A stretch of 38,548 nucleotides of DNA from Mycolicibacterium malmesburyense (GCF_001050015.1 NZ_CVTB01000272.1:1-38548); one strand, 5' to 3'. Shown: positions 7,253 to 15,169, counted from the stretch's first letter. Notes: a model not told the origin generated them from the letters alone. Numbers and translations: made by a program.

Positions 7253-8047
7253 TTATGGCCGAATTCCTGCATCGATGACGTCGTCGAGCAGACCAAGGTC
7301 GCTACCCAGCTCACCGGCGGTCTGGCGGACGACCGCGACGTCTTTGCCGATGAACTCGCCGACATCGGCGACGAACCCCTGGACGGAGCCGCGGGTGGCG
7401 ATGAACTCGCCGACCCGGCTGGTGCCGCTGCCGTGGGTGAGCGATTTGAGCAGGTCGCCCTCGCCGACGCCGAGCCGGGCGCCGAGGTCCACGGCGGATT
7501 GCAGCAGCCCGATCTGGGCCGCGAACAGGCTGTTGTTGACCAGCTTGACGGCCTGGCCCGCGCCGAGCGCACCGACGTGCAGGATCGGGTCGCCGTAGCC
7601 GGCCAGCACCGGTCGGACCTTGTCGACCACGTCGGCTTCTCCTCCGACGAACAGCGTCACCTCGCCGGCGGCGATGTTGTGCGGGCCACCGCTGACCGGC
7701 GCGTCGACGACGCCGATGTCCGGAAACTCGGCCGCGAGTTTGCGGGCGGTGGCGGGGCTGCCGGTGGTGTGGATGACCAGCGTGCTGCCCTTGCGCATGC
7801 CGGCCGCCAGGCCGTCGGTCGTGCACACCTGCCGAACCTGTTCGTCGGTGAACACGCAGACCACCACGACGTCGGCCCCGTCGGCGACGTCGGACGTCCG
7901 GGTCACCGGATGCGCACCGATATCGCGCAGGGCGGCGCACTTCTCGTCGGTCCTGCCGAGCGCGCGCACCTCGTGGCCGGACTCGACGAGGCGGCGCACC
8001 ATCGGCGTGCCCATGCGTCCGGTTCCGACGAAGCCGATACGGGTCAC
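7253..8047 (-). CDS. 3-hydroxyisobutyrate dehydrogenase-like beta-hydroxyacid dehydrogenase
   Basis: The protein (264 aa) has the N-terminal Rossmann motif IGFVGTGRMGTPM, the substrate-binding signature DAPVSGGP, and the catalytic-lysine motif GQAVKLVNN of the beta-hydroxyacid dehydrogenase family (NAD-binding domain of 6-phosphogluconate dehydrogenase type, then the all-helical domain). It should oxidise a 3-hydroxy acid or reduce a semialdehyde with NAD(P). The GTG at 8047 is chosen because it has a GAGG site upstream and starts directly with the Rossmann strand; an ATG at 8079 is out of frame. It follows its paralogue at 8076-8894 by 28 nt. The two are diverged duplicates. Confidence 0.88.
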   Translation of the reverse strand: MTRIGFVGTGRMGTPMVRRLVESGHEVRALGRTDEKCAALRDIGAHPVTRTSDVADGADVVVVCVFTDEQVRQVCTTDGLAAGMRKGSTLVIHTTGSPATARKLAAEFPDIGVVDAPVSGGPHNIAAGEVTLFVGGEADVVDKVRPVLAGYGDPILHVGALGAGQAVKLVNNSLFAAQIGLLQSAVDLGARLGVGEGDLLKSLTHGSGTSRVGEFIATRGSVQGFVADVGEFIGKDVAVVRQTAGELGSDLGLLDDVIDAGIRP

Positions 8048-8075
8048 CGCGGTCCTCGGCTCTTCGCGCGAGCGC

Positions 8076-8894
8076 TCATCGCGGATGGTCCATGTTCTCC
8101 AGCGCCGTGTCGGCCACGGTGAACACCGAACCCTCCGGTACCGATGCGGTGGCCGCGATGCTGGCCGCGTGCCGAACGTCCTTCTGCAACAACGCCCCCG
8201 CGATCGGCGCGAGGCCCTCGACCGTGCCGCCGAACATCGCGATGCTGCCCAGCGCCTTGCTGGTGGCCGATCCGCCGTTGAGCACCTCGGCCAGGCGTAC
8301 GCGCGGAATGCCCAGCGACTCACCGAGGTCCAGGGTGCTCAGTGCGCTGCCGAGGTTGGCGGTGAACAGGAGGTTGTTGAGGATCTTGGTGACCTGCCCG
8401 CTGCCGAGCGGACCGAGGTGCACGATCGGGTCGGCGTAGGTCGCGAACACCGGGCGGCAGCGTTCGACGACGTCCTCCTCGCCGCCGACCATCACCAGCA
8501 GCTTGCCCTCCTCGACGGCGGGCCCACCGCCGCTCACCGGGGCGTCGATGACCGAAACACCCTGCTTGGCAGCGGCTTCGGCGATCTCGGTACAAGTGTC
8601 GGGATGCACGGTGCTGTGGATGGCGATGACACCGCCGGAGGCCAAACCCGCGAGCACACCGGTCTCGCCGTTGAGAACCTCACGTACGTCGTCGTCGCCG
8701 ACCACGCACAGGCAGACCAGGTCACTGGCCGCGGCCAACTCCGCAGGCGTGCTCGCGGTCTTGGCGGCCGTTCCCGCGTACGGTTCGAGGCTGGCCGCTC
8801 GTCGGGCCCACAGGGTGGTCTCGAATCCGCCTTCGACGATCCGGCGGGCCATGGGGCCGCCCTGGCTGCCCAGTCCGATGAATCCGACGCGCAT
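8076..8894 (-). CDS. 3-hydroxyisobutyrate dehydrogenase-like enzyme (paralogue)
   Basis: The 272-aa protein has the family layout: VGFIGLGSQGGPMA at the N-terminus, DAPVSGGGP near residue 120, and GSGQVTKILNN with the catalytic Lys near residue 170. It may act on a different chain length from the neighbouring paralogue. The ATG at 8894 shares one base with the stop of the upstream hydrolase (TGATG), which favours it over a TTG one codon earlier. Oxidation of a branched beta-hydroxy acid released by aldolase or thiolase cleavage would fit the cluster (inference). Confidence 0.88.
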   Translation of the reverse strand: MRVGFIGLGSQGGPMARRIVEGGFETTLWARRAASLEPYAGTAAKTASTPAELAAASDLVCLCVVGDDDVREVLNGETGVLAGLASGGVIAIHSTVHPDTCTEIAEAAAKQGVSVIDAPVSGGGPAVEEGKLLVMVGGEEDVVERCRPVFATYADPIVHLGPLGSGQVTKILNNLLFTANLGSALSTLDLGESLGIPRVRLAEVLNGGSATSKALGSIAMFGGTVEGLAPIAGALLQKDVRHAASIAATASVPEGSVFTVADTALENMDHPR

Positions 8895-9856
8895 CAATCC
8901 GCCTCCACTTTCTGCTCGGCCTTCGCTTCGGCTCTATGAATTCCGACGCATTCCTCGACGAACGACAGCACCCGGTCGTGGTAGTCCGCGGCCGCGTACG
9001 ACAGCGACAGGTTGTGCCCGGCCCCCGCCTGTTCGTTGACGACGAAGCGGGGCGTGGCGGTGAACACGGCAGCGACGTCAGCCAGCGATTCGGGGTCGGA
9101 CCGCCACACGCGTTCGTGTTCGGCGACGGTGAACTGCACCGGCACCTCGACGCGGGCCGCCAGCTCCGGAAAGTCGCGTCGCGGCCAGTATTTCGTCACC
9201 TCCGACTCGTACGGCGCGCCCGTCGACGAGTTCGTGATACCCGAGAGCACCTCGGGCGGATACAGGTCGGCGGGCTCCCACAGCAGCTCGCGCAGGCCCG
9301 CCGGCCGTCGTGTGGCCGTCGTCGTCTTCAAGATCTCGGCCGCGGTGTCCGCGTACCGCAGTCCTGTGCCCGCCAGACCGAGCCCGAGCACCCCCGCCTG
9401 CGCGGCACGCTCGTCGGCCGCCATGCGCACGACCATCTCGCAGCCCGCCGAATGGCCGAGCAGGAAGAGCCCTGCGCCGCGCGGGTTTTGGCCCAGCACC
9501 TTGTCGAGTGCGCCGTAAGCGAGCGCGATCCGCTGGTCGGGTTCGTGCATCACGTCCGGGTACGGCGCCGAGCTGCCGTATCCCGGACGGTCCAACGCCA
9601 CCACGGTGAAGCCTCTGGCGGGTCCGGTACGCAGTAGCGACAGCTGAGGGTGGCCGGGGCAGTCGAAATAGGCTGCCGTGCTCGCGCCTCCGTGGAACGC
9701 GACGACGACTGCCGTCGGGTCGTCGGCCTCGGCGATCAGGCCGGACATGGGCACGCCGTTGACGAGCACGACGCGGGGGCGCGGAGCCGCTGCGGCGGCG
9801 ACATCAGGCTTCGGAGCCGCTGCGGCGGCGACATCAGGCCGCGGAGCCGTGCTCAC
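8894..9856 (-). CDS. Alpha/beta hydrolase with Ala-Pro repeat at N-terminus
   Basis: The roughly 275-residue core is a canonical alpha/beta hydrolase: VVAFHGGAS oxyanion region, LDRPGYGSS strand, nucleophile elbow LLGHSAGCE, acid in a FTVAEHERVW region, and His in GAGHNLSLS. It resembles C-C-bond or ester hydrolases. The GTG at 9856 overlaps the stop of the upstream Ltp gene by 4 nt (GTGA) and gives 320 aa. With this start the first 25 or so residues contain a doubled PDVAAAAAP unit from a 30-bp tandem repeat. A later start is possible, for example at a GTG near the core, in which case the repeat would be untranslated. Confidence 0.8.
   Translation of the reverse strand: MSTAPRPDVAAAAAPKPDVAAAAAPRPRVVLVNGVPMSGLIAEADDPTAVVVAFHGGASTAAYFDCPGHPQLSLLRTGPARGFTVVALDRPGYGSSAPYPDVMHEPDQRIALAYGALDKVLGQNPRGAGLFLLGHSAGCEMVVRMAADERAAQAGVLGLGLAGTGLRYADTAAEILKTTTATRRPAGLRELLWEPADLYPPEVLSGITNSSTGAPYESEVTKYWPRRDFPELAARVEVPVQFTVAEHERVWRSDPESLADVAAVFTATPRFVVNEQAGAGHNLSLSYAAADYHDRVLSFVEECVGIHRAEAKAEQKVEAD
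9781..9849. repeat. 30-bp tandem repeat, two full copies plus a 9-bp third
   Basis: Units 9781-9810 and 9811-9840 differ only at the first and last positions, and 9841-9849 begins a third. The unit length keeps the frame and encodes ten residues, [RK]PDVAAAAAP, at the N-terminus of the hydrolase on the minus strand. This could be a polymorphic minisatellite. Confidence 0.85.
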
Positions 9857-11496
9857 CCGTCCGTCCGCATCAGGATCGCGCCGCTCGGTGTCAGTCCGCC
9901 GCTGCTGACCACCGCGACCCGGGCGTCTTTCACCTGCCGCTCGCCCGCATCGCCGCGCAACTGGCTGACGGCTTCGTGGATCAGGCCCATTCCGTGTGTG
10001 CGGCCGTGCGACAACTGGCCGCCGTGGGTGTTCAACGGAATCACGCCGTCGCGGGCGATGGCCTTGCCGCCGTCGAGGAAGTCCTTGGCCTCGCCGATAC
10101 CGCAGAAGCCGAGGGCCTCGAGCCACGACAGGCAGTTGAACGAGAACCCGTCGTACAGCTCGGCGACGTCGACATCGCTCGGCCGCAACGACGTTCGGGT
10201 CCACAGGTGGGCGGCCTGGCCGAGAACCTGGGGCTCGTGGGTCAGCGTGCTCTGGTCCCAGTCGGTGCGTTCGACGATCTGCGTGCCGACGGCCTCGAAC
10301 AACACGGGCTTGTGCGGCATGTCTTTGGCGGTCTCGACGGCGGAGACGATGACGGCCACGGCGCCGTCACAGGGGACATCGCAGTCGTACAACCCGAACG
10401 GCGTGGTGATCATCCGCGCGTTGAGGTAGTCGTCCATCGTCATGGGATCGCGGTAGATCGCGGTCGGGTTCAGCCCCGCGTTCGCCCGCTGGTTCAGTGC
10501 GATCCAGCCGAGCGTCTCTCGCGTGGTGCCGTAGCGTTCGAAGTGGCGCTGGGCGTTGAGCGCCAGGGTGTGTGCGGCCGATATCGCACCGAAGGGCATC
10601 TGCCAGCTGGACGTCCGGGCACCGCCGGGGGGAGAGGCCTTGCCCTCCTTCATCAACTGCTGGAACGTCGCCTCCCACAACGTCCGGAAGCACAACACGT
10701 GGCGTGCCATGCCCGTGGCGACCGCCATCATCGCGGCGATCACCGAGCCGCCGGGGCCGAACGTGTCCATGCCGCCGTTGATCCACACCGGGCGGAGGCC
10801 GAGGGCCCCTTCGAGGGCGGCCACGCCGCCTTCACCCATGCCGGCGATGTCGAGTCCGGGATAGGTCGACAACCCGTCGATGTCGTCGAACGTCAGCCCC
10901 GCATCGGCGACGGCGGCCTCGCAGGCCTCGATGGTCAGCGACAGCGGCGGAACCATCAGCCGCCGGCCCAGCCGCGAGGCGCCGATGCCGGTGATCGCCG
11001 AGTGCTCTTCGAATTTCTGTTGGGTCAGCGGCGGGCTGACGTGTCGTCCGAAGTCCTGTGGTGCGATCTCGTCTTCGGCCACCGGGCCGGTCTGCCCGTC
11101 GGTGCTGGGTTTGAAGACGGGTAACCAGACATCGTCGATCTGTTGAAAGGTGACCTCGACGAGTTGGCCGAGCTTCAGCTCGTCAGGGTCGCAGTCAACG
11201 ATGTTGGTGGTCAACCGAACTCGCGGATCCTCCACGACGGCCACCTGGGCCACCACGTAGGGCGGGGGCAGGTCCGGAAAGCCGAAGCGGTGGTTGACGG
11301 TGAACGCCGACAGCGTTGCCTTGCCGGACACGTCGCGAACACCCATGTTTCGTCCACGGCAGTACCGGCACACCGGCTGCGGGGGATGGATCAGCGATTC
11401 GCAGTCGCGGCACTCCTGAATGCGCAGGACTCCGTCGGCGCCTGCGGTCCAGAAGAACTCGTTGAGTACCGTCAGTTCAGGTAGTGGTCTGGTCAC
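9853..11496 (-). CDS. DUF35 (Zn-ribbon/OB-fold) fused to Ltp thiolase-like aldolase
   Basis: This 547-aa fusion starts with a DUF35 module: a zinc ribbon with Cys29, Cys32, Cys43 and Cys46, then an OB-fold to about residue 150. From about 165 (SAITGIGASRLG) it continues as a thiolase-fold lipid-transfer-type (Ltp) protein. The region where true thiolases have a GHP motif reads GGQLSHGRTHGMG, and a tyrosine occurs in AELYDGFSFN. This is the pattern of Ltp2-like retro-aldolases, which need a DUF35 partner to cleave the side chain of 17-hydroxy steroid CoA esters. Here both partners are one polypeptide. It should split a beta-hydroxyacyl-CoA rather than a ketoacyl-CoA (inference). The GTG start overlaps the ferredoxin stop by 4 nt. 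Confidence 0.87.
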   Translation of the reverse strand: MTRPLPELTVLNEFFWTAGADGVLRIQECRDCESLIHPPQPVCRYCRGRNMGVRDVSGKATLSAFTVNHRFGFPDLPPPYVVAQVAVVEDPRVRLTTNIVDCDPDELKLGQLVEVTFQQIDDVWLPVFKPSTDGQTGPVAEDEIAPQDFGRHVSPPLTQQKFEEHSAITGIGASRLGRRLMVPPLSLTIEACEAAVADAGLTFDDIDGLSTYPGLDIAGMGEGGVAALEGALGLRPVWINGGMDTFGPGGSVIAAMMAVATGMARHVLCFRTLWEATFQQLMKEGKASPPGGARTSSWQMPFGAISAAHTLALNAQRHFERYGTTRETLGWIALNQRANAGLNPTAIYRDPMTMDDYLNARMITTPFGLYDCDVPCDGAVAVIVSAVETAKDMPHKPVLFEAVGTQIVERTDWDQSTLTHEPQVLGQAAHLWTRTSLRPSDVDVAELYDGFSFNCLSWLEALGFCGIGEAKDFLDGGKAIARDGVIPLNTHGGQLSHGRTHGMGLIHEAVSQLRGDAGERQVKDARVAVVSSGGLTPSGAILMRTDG

Positions 11497-11804
11497 CGCA
11501 CGAATCCCGAGATCGCCTCGCTGTCATCAGTCTTGGGGTGGGGTTCGGGTACCTCGTGCGCCTCCTGGTGCACGGTGCCGTCGTCGGACGGCCGGTGTTC
11601 GCCCATGTAGATGATCGCGTGCACCGGACAGTCCAGCAGTGCGCGCATCACGGCGCCCCTGTCCTTCTCCGGTACGGTCCCGTCGCCGATCAGCGACGCG
11701 TAACCCCAGTCGTCGAGGGAGAAGTACCCCGGGGCGTGTTTGGCGCAGATTCCGAAGCCGTCGCACAGTGTCCGGTCGAGCCGGATTCGCAAGCCGTCAC
11801 TCAT
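11493..11804 (-). CDS. 3Fe-4S ferredoxin with C-terminal extension
   Basis: The 103-aa protein has a ferredoxin core with Cys14-x5-Cys20 and Cys59-Pro; the variable position is Phe17 (CDGFGIC). Residues 61-103 form a hydrophilic tail rich in His, Glu and Pro that the other ferredoxins here lack. No P450 is adjacent. It overlaps by 4 nt both the NuoF-like flavoprotein upstream (ATGA) and the DUF35-Ltp fusion downstream (GTGA). Context suggests that the flavoprotein reduces this ferredoxin. Confidence 0.88.
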   Translation of the reverse strand: MSDGLRIRLDRTLCDGFGICAKHAPGYFSLDDWGYASLIGDGTVPEKDRGAVMRALLDCPVHAIIYMGEHRPSDDGTVHQEAHEVPEPHPKTDDSEAISGFVR

Positions 11805-13102
11805 GATCGAGCCACTGCCTCCACTTCGTAGGGCCGCACGGCGGCGAACGCGTCGGTACGACAGGCCGCGCAGTCGTTGTCGAGGTGGCGTGCCACCACC
11901 TGGGGGAACTGACGCAGCAGGCTCGCCGCGACATTGGTGGCGCCGTCGAGGGTGCCGCAGGCCCCTCGGCCGCGAAGCACCACCGACCAGCGTTCCAGGC
12001 GGGTGACGTCCTCTTGGGTGGCCACTCCGTCACGCAGCGCCGAGGTGACCGCGGCCATCGCGGCGGTGCCGTTGAAGCAGGACCCGCACTGGCCCGCATT
12101 CTCGCGGTCGAAATACGACATCACCGACGCGGCCACGGCGACGGGGCAGTCGTCGGTGAGGATCGAGATCGCGCCGCAGCCGAGACCGCTGTTGAGCCGG
12201 CGAACCGACTCGTGGTCGAGCGTCGCATCCAGGATGTCGGTGTTGACCAGTCCGGCGAAGTAGCCGCCCATCAGCACGCCCGTCACCGCTTCGTTGGTCA
12301 GCCCGTGCAGCTGCAACAGATCGGAAAACGCTGCGCCGTGCGGGATCTCGTACAGCGCGGCGGGCCGGCCGCCACCGGTGATGGTGGCCAGGAACGTGCC
12401 GGGCGACATCGGCGTGCCGACCGAGCGGAACTTCTCGGCGCCGTGTTCGTGGATGTAGGGCAGGTTGGCCAGCGTCTCGACGTTGCTGACCATCGTCGGT
12501 AAGCCGTTGACGCCTTCCTCGAAGGGCCGCGGCGGTTTGTCGGTGGGCTTGGCCGGTCCGCCGTTGATGCGCCGCACCGCGGCGGTCTCCTCACCCGCGA
12601 CGTAGCCCGGATCGACTGTGACGACGGTGATCTCGGTGCCGCCGAACGTCCCCGCGGGCACCTCGTTCAGCGCTGCGGTGACGGCGCCGGCCGCGCGGTC
12701 GTCGGAGACGTAGACGTAGGTCCGACGGGCACCGGCGACGGCCGCCGCCAGGCGCAGGCCGTCGAGCACGAGATGGGGCCGGTTACGCAGCAACCAGCGG
12801 TCCTTGACCGAGGCGGGTTCGCCTTCTTCGCCGTTGGCCACGACGACGGTCTCCGAGCCGCGGCGGTTGGCGTTGTGCACGGTGCGCAGCTTGGTGCCGA
12901 TCGGGAACGCGGCGCCGCCGCGACCGAGCAGGCCCGACAGGTCCACCTGTTCCATCAGCTCACCGGCGTCGATCAGCGGCCGGTAGCCACCCGCCCGGGT
13001 GTACTCGGCGTAGTCCTCGGGGCCCGCCTCCGACGGGCGCAACAGTCGCGGTGCGCAATCCGGCCAGGCGGCGACGGCGAGTTCGGTGGTGGTAGAGGTC
13101 AT
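11801..13102 (-). CDS. NuoF/HoxF-like NADH-binding flavoprotein, stand-alone
   Basis: The 433-aa protein resembles the 51-kDa NADH-binding subunit of complex I. It has the FMN motif GLLGRGGAAFPIGTKL (residues 57-72) and the NADH motif VVANGEEGEPASVKDR (88-102), then an SLBB-like region and a C-terminal iron-sulfur domain. The cluster motif is altered: where NuoF has ESCGxCxxC, this has ENAGQCGSC, so Ala336 replaces the first Cys while Cys339, Cys342 and Cys382 remain. A CxxC pair at 411/414 near the C-terminus could supply a replacement. There is no NuoE or NuoG partner. With the overlapping ferredoxin it may form a soluble NADH:ferredoxin oxidoreductase for the oxygenases of this cluster (inference). 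GAAGGA precedes the ATG. Confidence 0.87.
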   Translation of the reverse strand: MTSTTTELAVAAWPDCAPRLLRPSEAGPEDYAEYTRAGGYRPLIDAGELMEQVDLSGLLGRGGAAFPIGTKLRTVHNANRRGSETVVVANGEEGEPASVKDRWLLRNRPHLVLDGLRLAAAVAGARRTYVYVSDDRAAGAVTAALNEVPAGTFGGTEITVVTVDPGYVAGEETAAVRRINGGPAKPTDKPPRPFEEGVNGLPTMVSNVETLANLPYIHEHGAEKFRSVGTPMSPGTFLATITGGGRPAALYEIPHGAAFSDLLQLHGLTNEAVTGVLMGGYFAGLVNTDILDATLDHESVRRLNSGLGCGAISILTDDCPVAVAASVMSYFDRENAGQCGSCFNGTAAMAAVTSALRDGVATQEDVTRLERWSVVLRGRGACGTLDGATNVAASLLRQFPQVVARHLDNDCAACRTDAFAAVRPYEVEAVARS

Positions 13103-13138
13103 GGCTGGTCCTTCCGGCCCGCGGATAGGCTGACGGAC

Positions 13139-13612
13139 ATGAGGACTGCGGTCGTGCGCGTCGGTGTCGACAAGGCTGGCGAGCTCGGGCCGGCCCAGCT
13201 CGAGGACGGCTTGGCCCGCCTCCGGGATTCGGCGGCCGCCCAGGGTATCGAGGTGGTCGCGGGTGACCTGCCCGCGCTGCCGCCGAAACGGCGGGAGGTC
13301 GAGCTGCTGATCGCCGGCGACGATCCCGACGTCCTCCATCGACAAGCGATCGAACTGTGCGGTAACGCATTCGGGACGACGCCGGTGCCCGGGGTGGTGA
13401 CGTTCATCAGCCGCGGCACCGACGACGACGCCCACGGGGTGCTGGCCGGGCTCGGGCTCACGGGGGAGATCGAACGCGTGGCCGACGACGACGGCTGGGA
13501 CGTGGTGTATGTGACGTTGCGCAGAGCCGACGTCGACCGCGTGCCCGAGAGCCGCGTCCACACCGCGCTCGAGGCCTCGCTCAACTGCGAGGTCCACATC
13601 CGCGTCACCTGA
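13139..13612 (+). CDS. Conserved-looking hypothetical protein, divergent from the NuoF operon
   Basis: The 157-aa protein is soluble, without signal peptide or cysteine motif. I do not recognise a named family. Visible features are an N-terminal strand MRTAVVRVGVD, KRREVELLIAGDD around residues 56-68, VVTFISRGTDDDAHGVLAG around 86-104 and a C-terminal ESRVHTALEASLNCEVHI. The balanced alpha/beta composition and normal codon use support a real gene. Only 36 bp separate its ATG from that of the divergent flavoprotein gene, so the promoters must overlap or one transcript must be leaderless. The function is unknown; context hints at redox or oxygenase metabolism. Confidence 0.75.
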   Translation: MRTAVVRVGVDKAGELGPAQLEDGLARLRDSAAAQGIEVVAGDLPALPPKRREVELLIAGDDPDVLHRQAIELCGNAFGTTPVPGVVTFISRGTDDDAHGVLAGLGLTGEIERVADDDGWDVVYVTLRRADVDRVPESRVHTALEASLNCEVHIRVT

Positions 13613-13623
13613 GTCGGCACGGC

Positions 13624-13635
13624 GAGCGCGCGCTC
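13624..13635. repeat. 12-bp GC palindrome in convergent gap
   Basis: GAGCGCGCGCTC is a perfect palindrome in the 106-bp gap between the convergent genes ending at 13612 and 13719. It could contribute to a terminator. GTACG and CGTAC elements around 13640-13676 may extend the pairing. Weak evidence only. Confidence 0.3.
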
Positions 13636-13718
13636 CTGTACGCGACACGCCGTAGCGGCCGTACAAGGATGTGCTCTCGCCGATGTGTGGCCCGACCCGG
13701 TTGCCGTGGATCCGTCCA

Positions 13719-14630
13719 TCAACTGTCCAGGAACTTCAGGATCGCGGGCGCGGCCTGCACCCACGTGTCGAACATGTTGAACCGCTTGACCTTTCCAGAC
13801 GCGCGCGCTTCACCGGCGCGTTCCCAGGCGTCCTCCGGCCAGGGCGGATCGATCAGCTGCGAGCCCTTGATCAGGCAGCTGACCTCCAGCGAGGTCCGCT
13901 TCGGATGGTCCAGATCGTTCTCGCCGCCGCGGATGATCAGCGTCGGCACCTTGATGTTGTCGAACATCTCGTCCTCGACGCCCGGGATGGTCTGACCGGG
14001 TTTCGGCACGAACGCGTTGAGCCAGCGCAGCATCAGCTTGAGGAACGCGTCGGGATCCTGGCTGAGGATGCGTTCGCGGTTCGCGGGGTTCTCCGCGATG
14101 CGTTGCTTCCACTCGTCGACCGCGGCGACGGCCTTCATGCCCGCACCGCGCACGGCGAGGATGCTGGGCACGATGTAGTACGAGCCCAGTACGAAGGACC
14201 CGTACACACCGCCGACGATGTTCCACACCACCAGCTTTCGCACGATCTCCGGGTAGAGCATGGTGGTCAGCATCGAGTCGCGGGCCCCACCCGACCCGCC
14301 GGCGATGATGCACGGTCCGATGTCGAGCCCGGTGATCAGCGCATGCAGCGTCTCGGCACGCATATGCGATTCGCTCTGACCGTAGAACTGCACGTCGGAC
14401 TTGCCGCAGTTCGGCCGGTCCCACAGCAGAACCCGGTACCCGCCCTTGACGAGTTCCTGGGCCAGCGGTCGCAGCCCCTCGATGTCCTTGCTGAACCGGC
14501 CGCCGGGCGTCAGGGCGATGAAATCACCCTCTTTGCCGAGGATTTCGTAGACGACGTTGCCGCCGTTGATCTCCATCGTCTTCTCGCCCCGCTTGAGCGT
14601 GGGACCGAGTGTCTCCGGCGCTGTGGTCAT
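13719..14630 (-). CDS. Alpha/beta hydrolase-fold protein, possibly lacking the catalytic His
   Basis: The 303-aa protein has the strand-turn FIALTPGGRFSKD, LLWDRPNCGKSD, and a nucleophile elbow AGGSGGARDS (Ser near residue 115), as in meta-cleavage-product hydrolases and their relatives. The acid region is IIRGGENDLDHPKRT. I see no His in the usual place near the C-terminus (the corresponding region reads QLIDPPWPEDAW), so the triad may be incomplete, or the DHPK His may substitute. It is the last gene of the operon amidohydrolase-amidohydrolase-Rieske-hydrolase. The ATG at 14630 has an upstream GGAGCA-type site. Confidence 0.82.
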   Translation of the reverse strand: MTTAPETLGPTLKRGEKTMEINGGNVVYEILGKEGDFIALTPGGRFSKDIEGLRPLAQELVKGGYRVLLWDRPNCGKSDVQFYGQSESHMRAETLHALITGLDIGPCIIAGGSGGARDSMLTTMLYPEIVRKLVVWNIVGGVYGSFVLGSYYIVPSILAVRGAGMKAVAAVDEWKQRIAENPANRERILSQDPDAFLKLMLRWLNAFVPKPGQTIPGVEDEMFDNIKVPTLIIRGGENDLDHPKRTSLEVSCLIKGSQLIDPPWPEDAWERAGEARASGKVKRFNMFDTWVQAAPAILKFLDS

Positions 14631-14736
14631 CGTGCTCCTCCGCGAAAGACCGCGAAATGTCGGATTGGGCCGGCGTGTCGTGTGCAGACACGGTCGCTCG
14701 CGCCTAGAGGCGCGCAAAGAGGGGGGTGACCCGTGA

Positions 14737-15165
14737 TCATGCCTGCACCAACACCTCGTTGCCGACCACCCGCACGGGGTAGGTCCGGATGCTCCACTCC
14801 GGCTTGACCGCGGTGGTGCCGGTGGCCAACTCGAAGCCCCATTGGTGCCAGGGGCAGTAGATGTACTCCATATCGCGCACCATCACCGAGTCGCCGGGCA
14901 CGCTCTCGTCGACGATCGTGCGGCCGCGGGCGCGCCCGGAGCACAGCGGTCCGCCCTCGTGCGGGCAGTAGTTGGCGATCGCGTAGAACGTTCCGTTGAC
15001 GTTGTAGACGCCGACTCCGTGCCGTCCGATGGGCACGAGTTTGTGCTTGCCCGGCGGGATTTCGTCGACGGTGGCCACCACATGTTCACGCCCCTGGGCC
15101 AGTCGGGGCGTCTTCTTCTCTTCGGTTATTTCTCTGCTCGCTTCGCTCGTGCTCTCCGTGCTCAT
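14737..15165 (-). CDS. Rieske [2Fe-2S] ferredoxin-type protein
   Basis: The 142-aa protein is a single Rieske domain. The ligands are visible as CPHEGGPLC (Cys and His of box 1) and CPWHQWGF (box 2). The first 30 residues are hydrophilic and charged, with no signal peptide. Such proteins pass electrons to oxygenases or are domains of them. The box 1 spacing and ELATGTT region resemble oxygenase-associated Rieske proteins. It starts 4 nt after the amidohydrolase stop and is 106 nt from the downstream hydrolase. Whether it serves the oxygenase at the left edge is open. Confidence 0.9.
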   Translation of the reverse strand: MSTESTSEASREITEEKKTPRLAQGREHVVATVDEIPPGKHKLVPIGRHGVGVYNVNGTFYAIANYCPHEGGPLCSGRARGRTIVDESVPGDSVMVRDMEYIYCPWHQWGFELATGTTAVKPEWSIRTYPVRVVGNEVLVQA

Positions 15166-15169
15166 CTAC

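Noticed and set aside
9781..9849. Possible CRISPR-like repeat
   Set aside because: The units are directly adjacent without spacers, are in frame within a gene, and no cas genes are present.
9857..10204. N-terminal extension of the hydrolase ending at 8894 (frame open to 10204)
   Set aside because: It lies antiframe within the Ltp domain coding region. The GTG at 9856 overlaps the Ltp stop in the same way as the other gene junctions in this operon.
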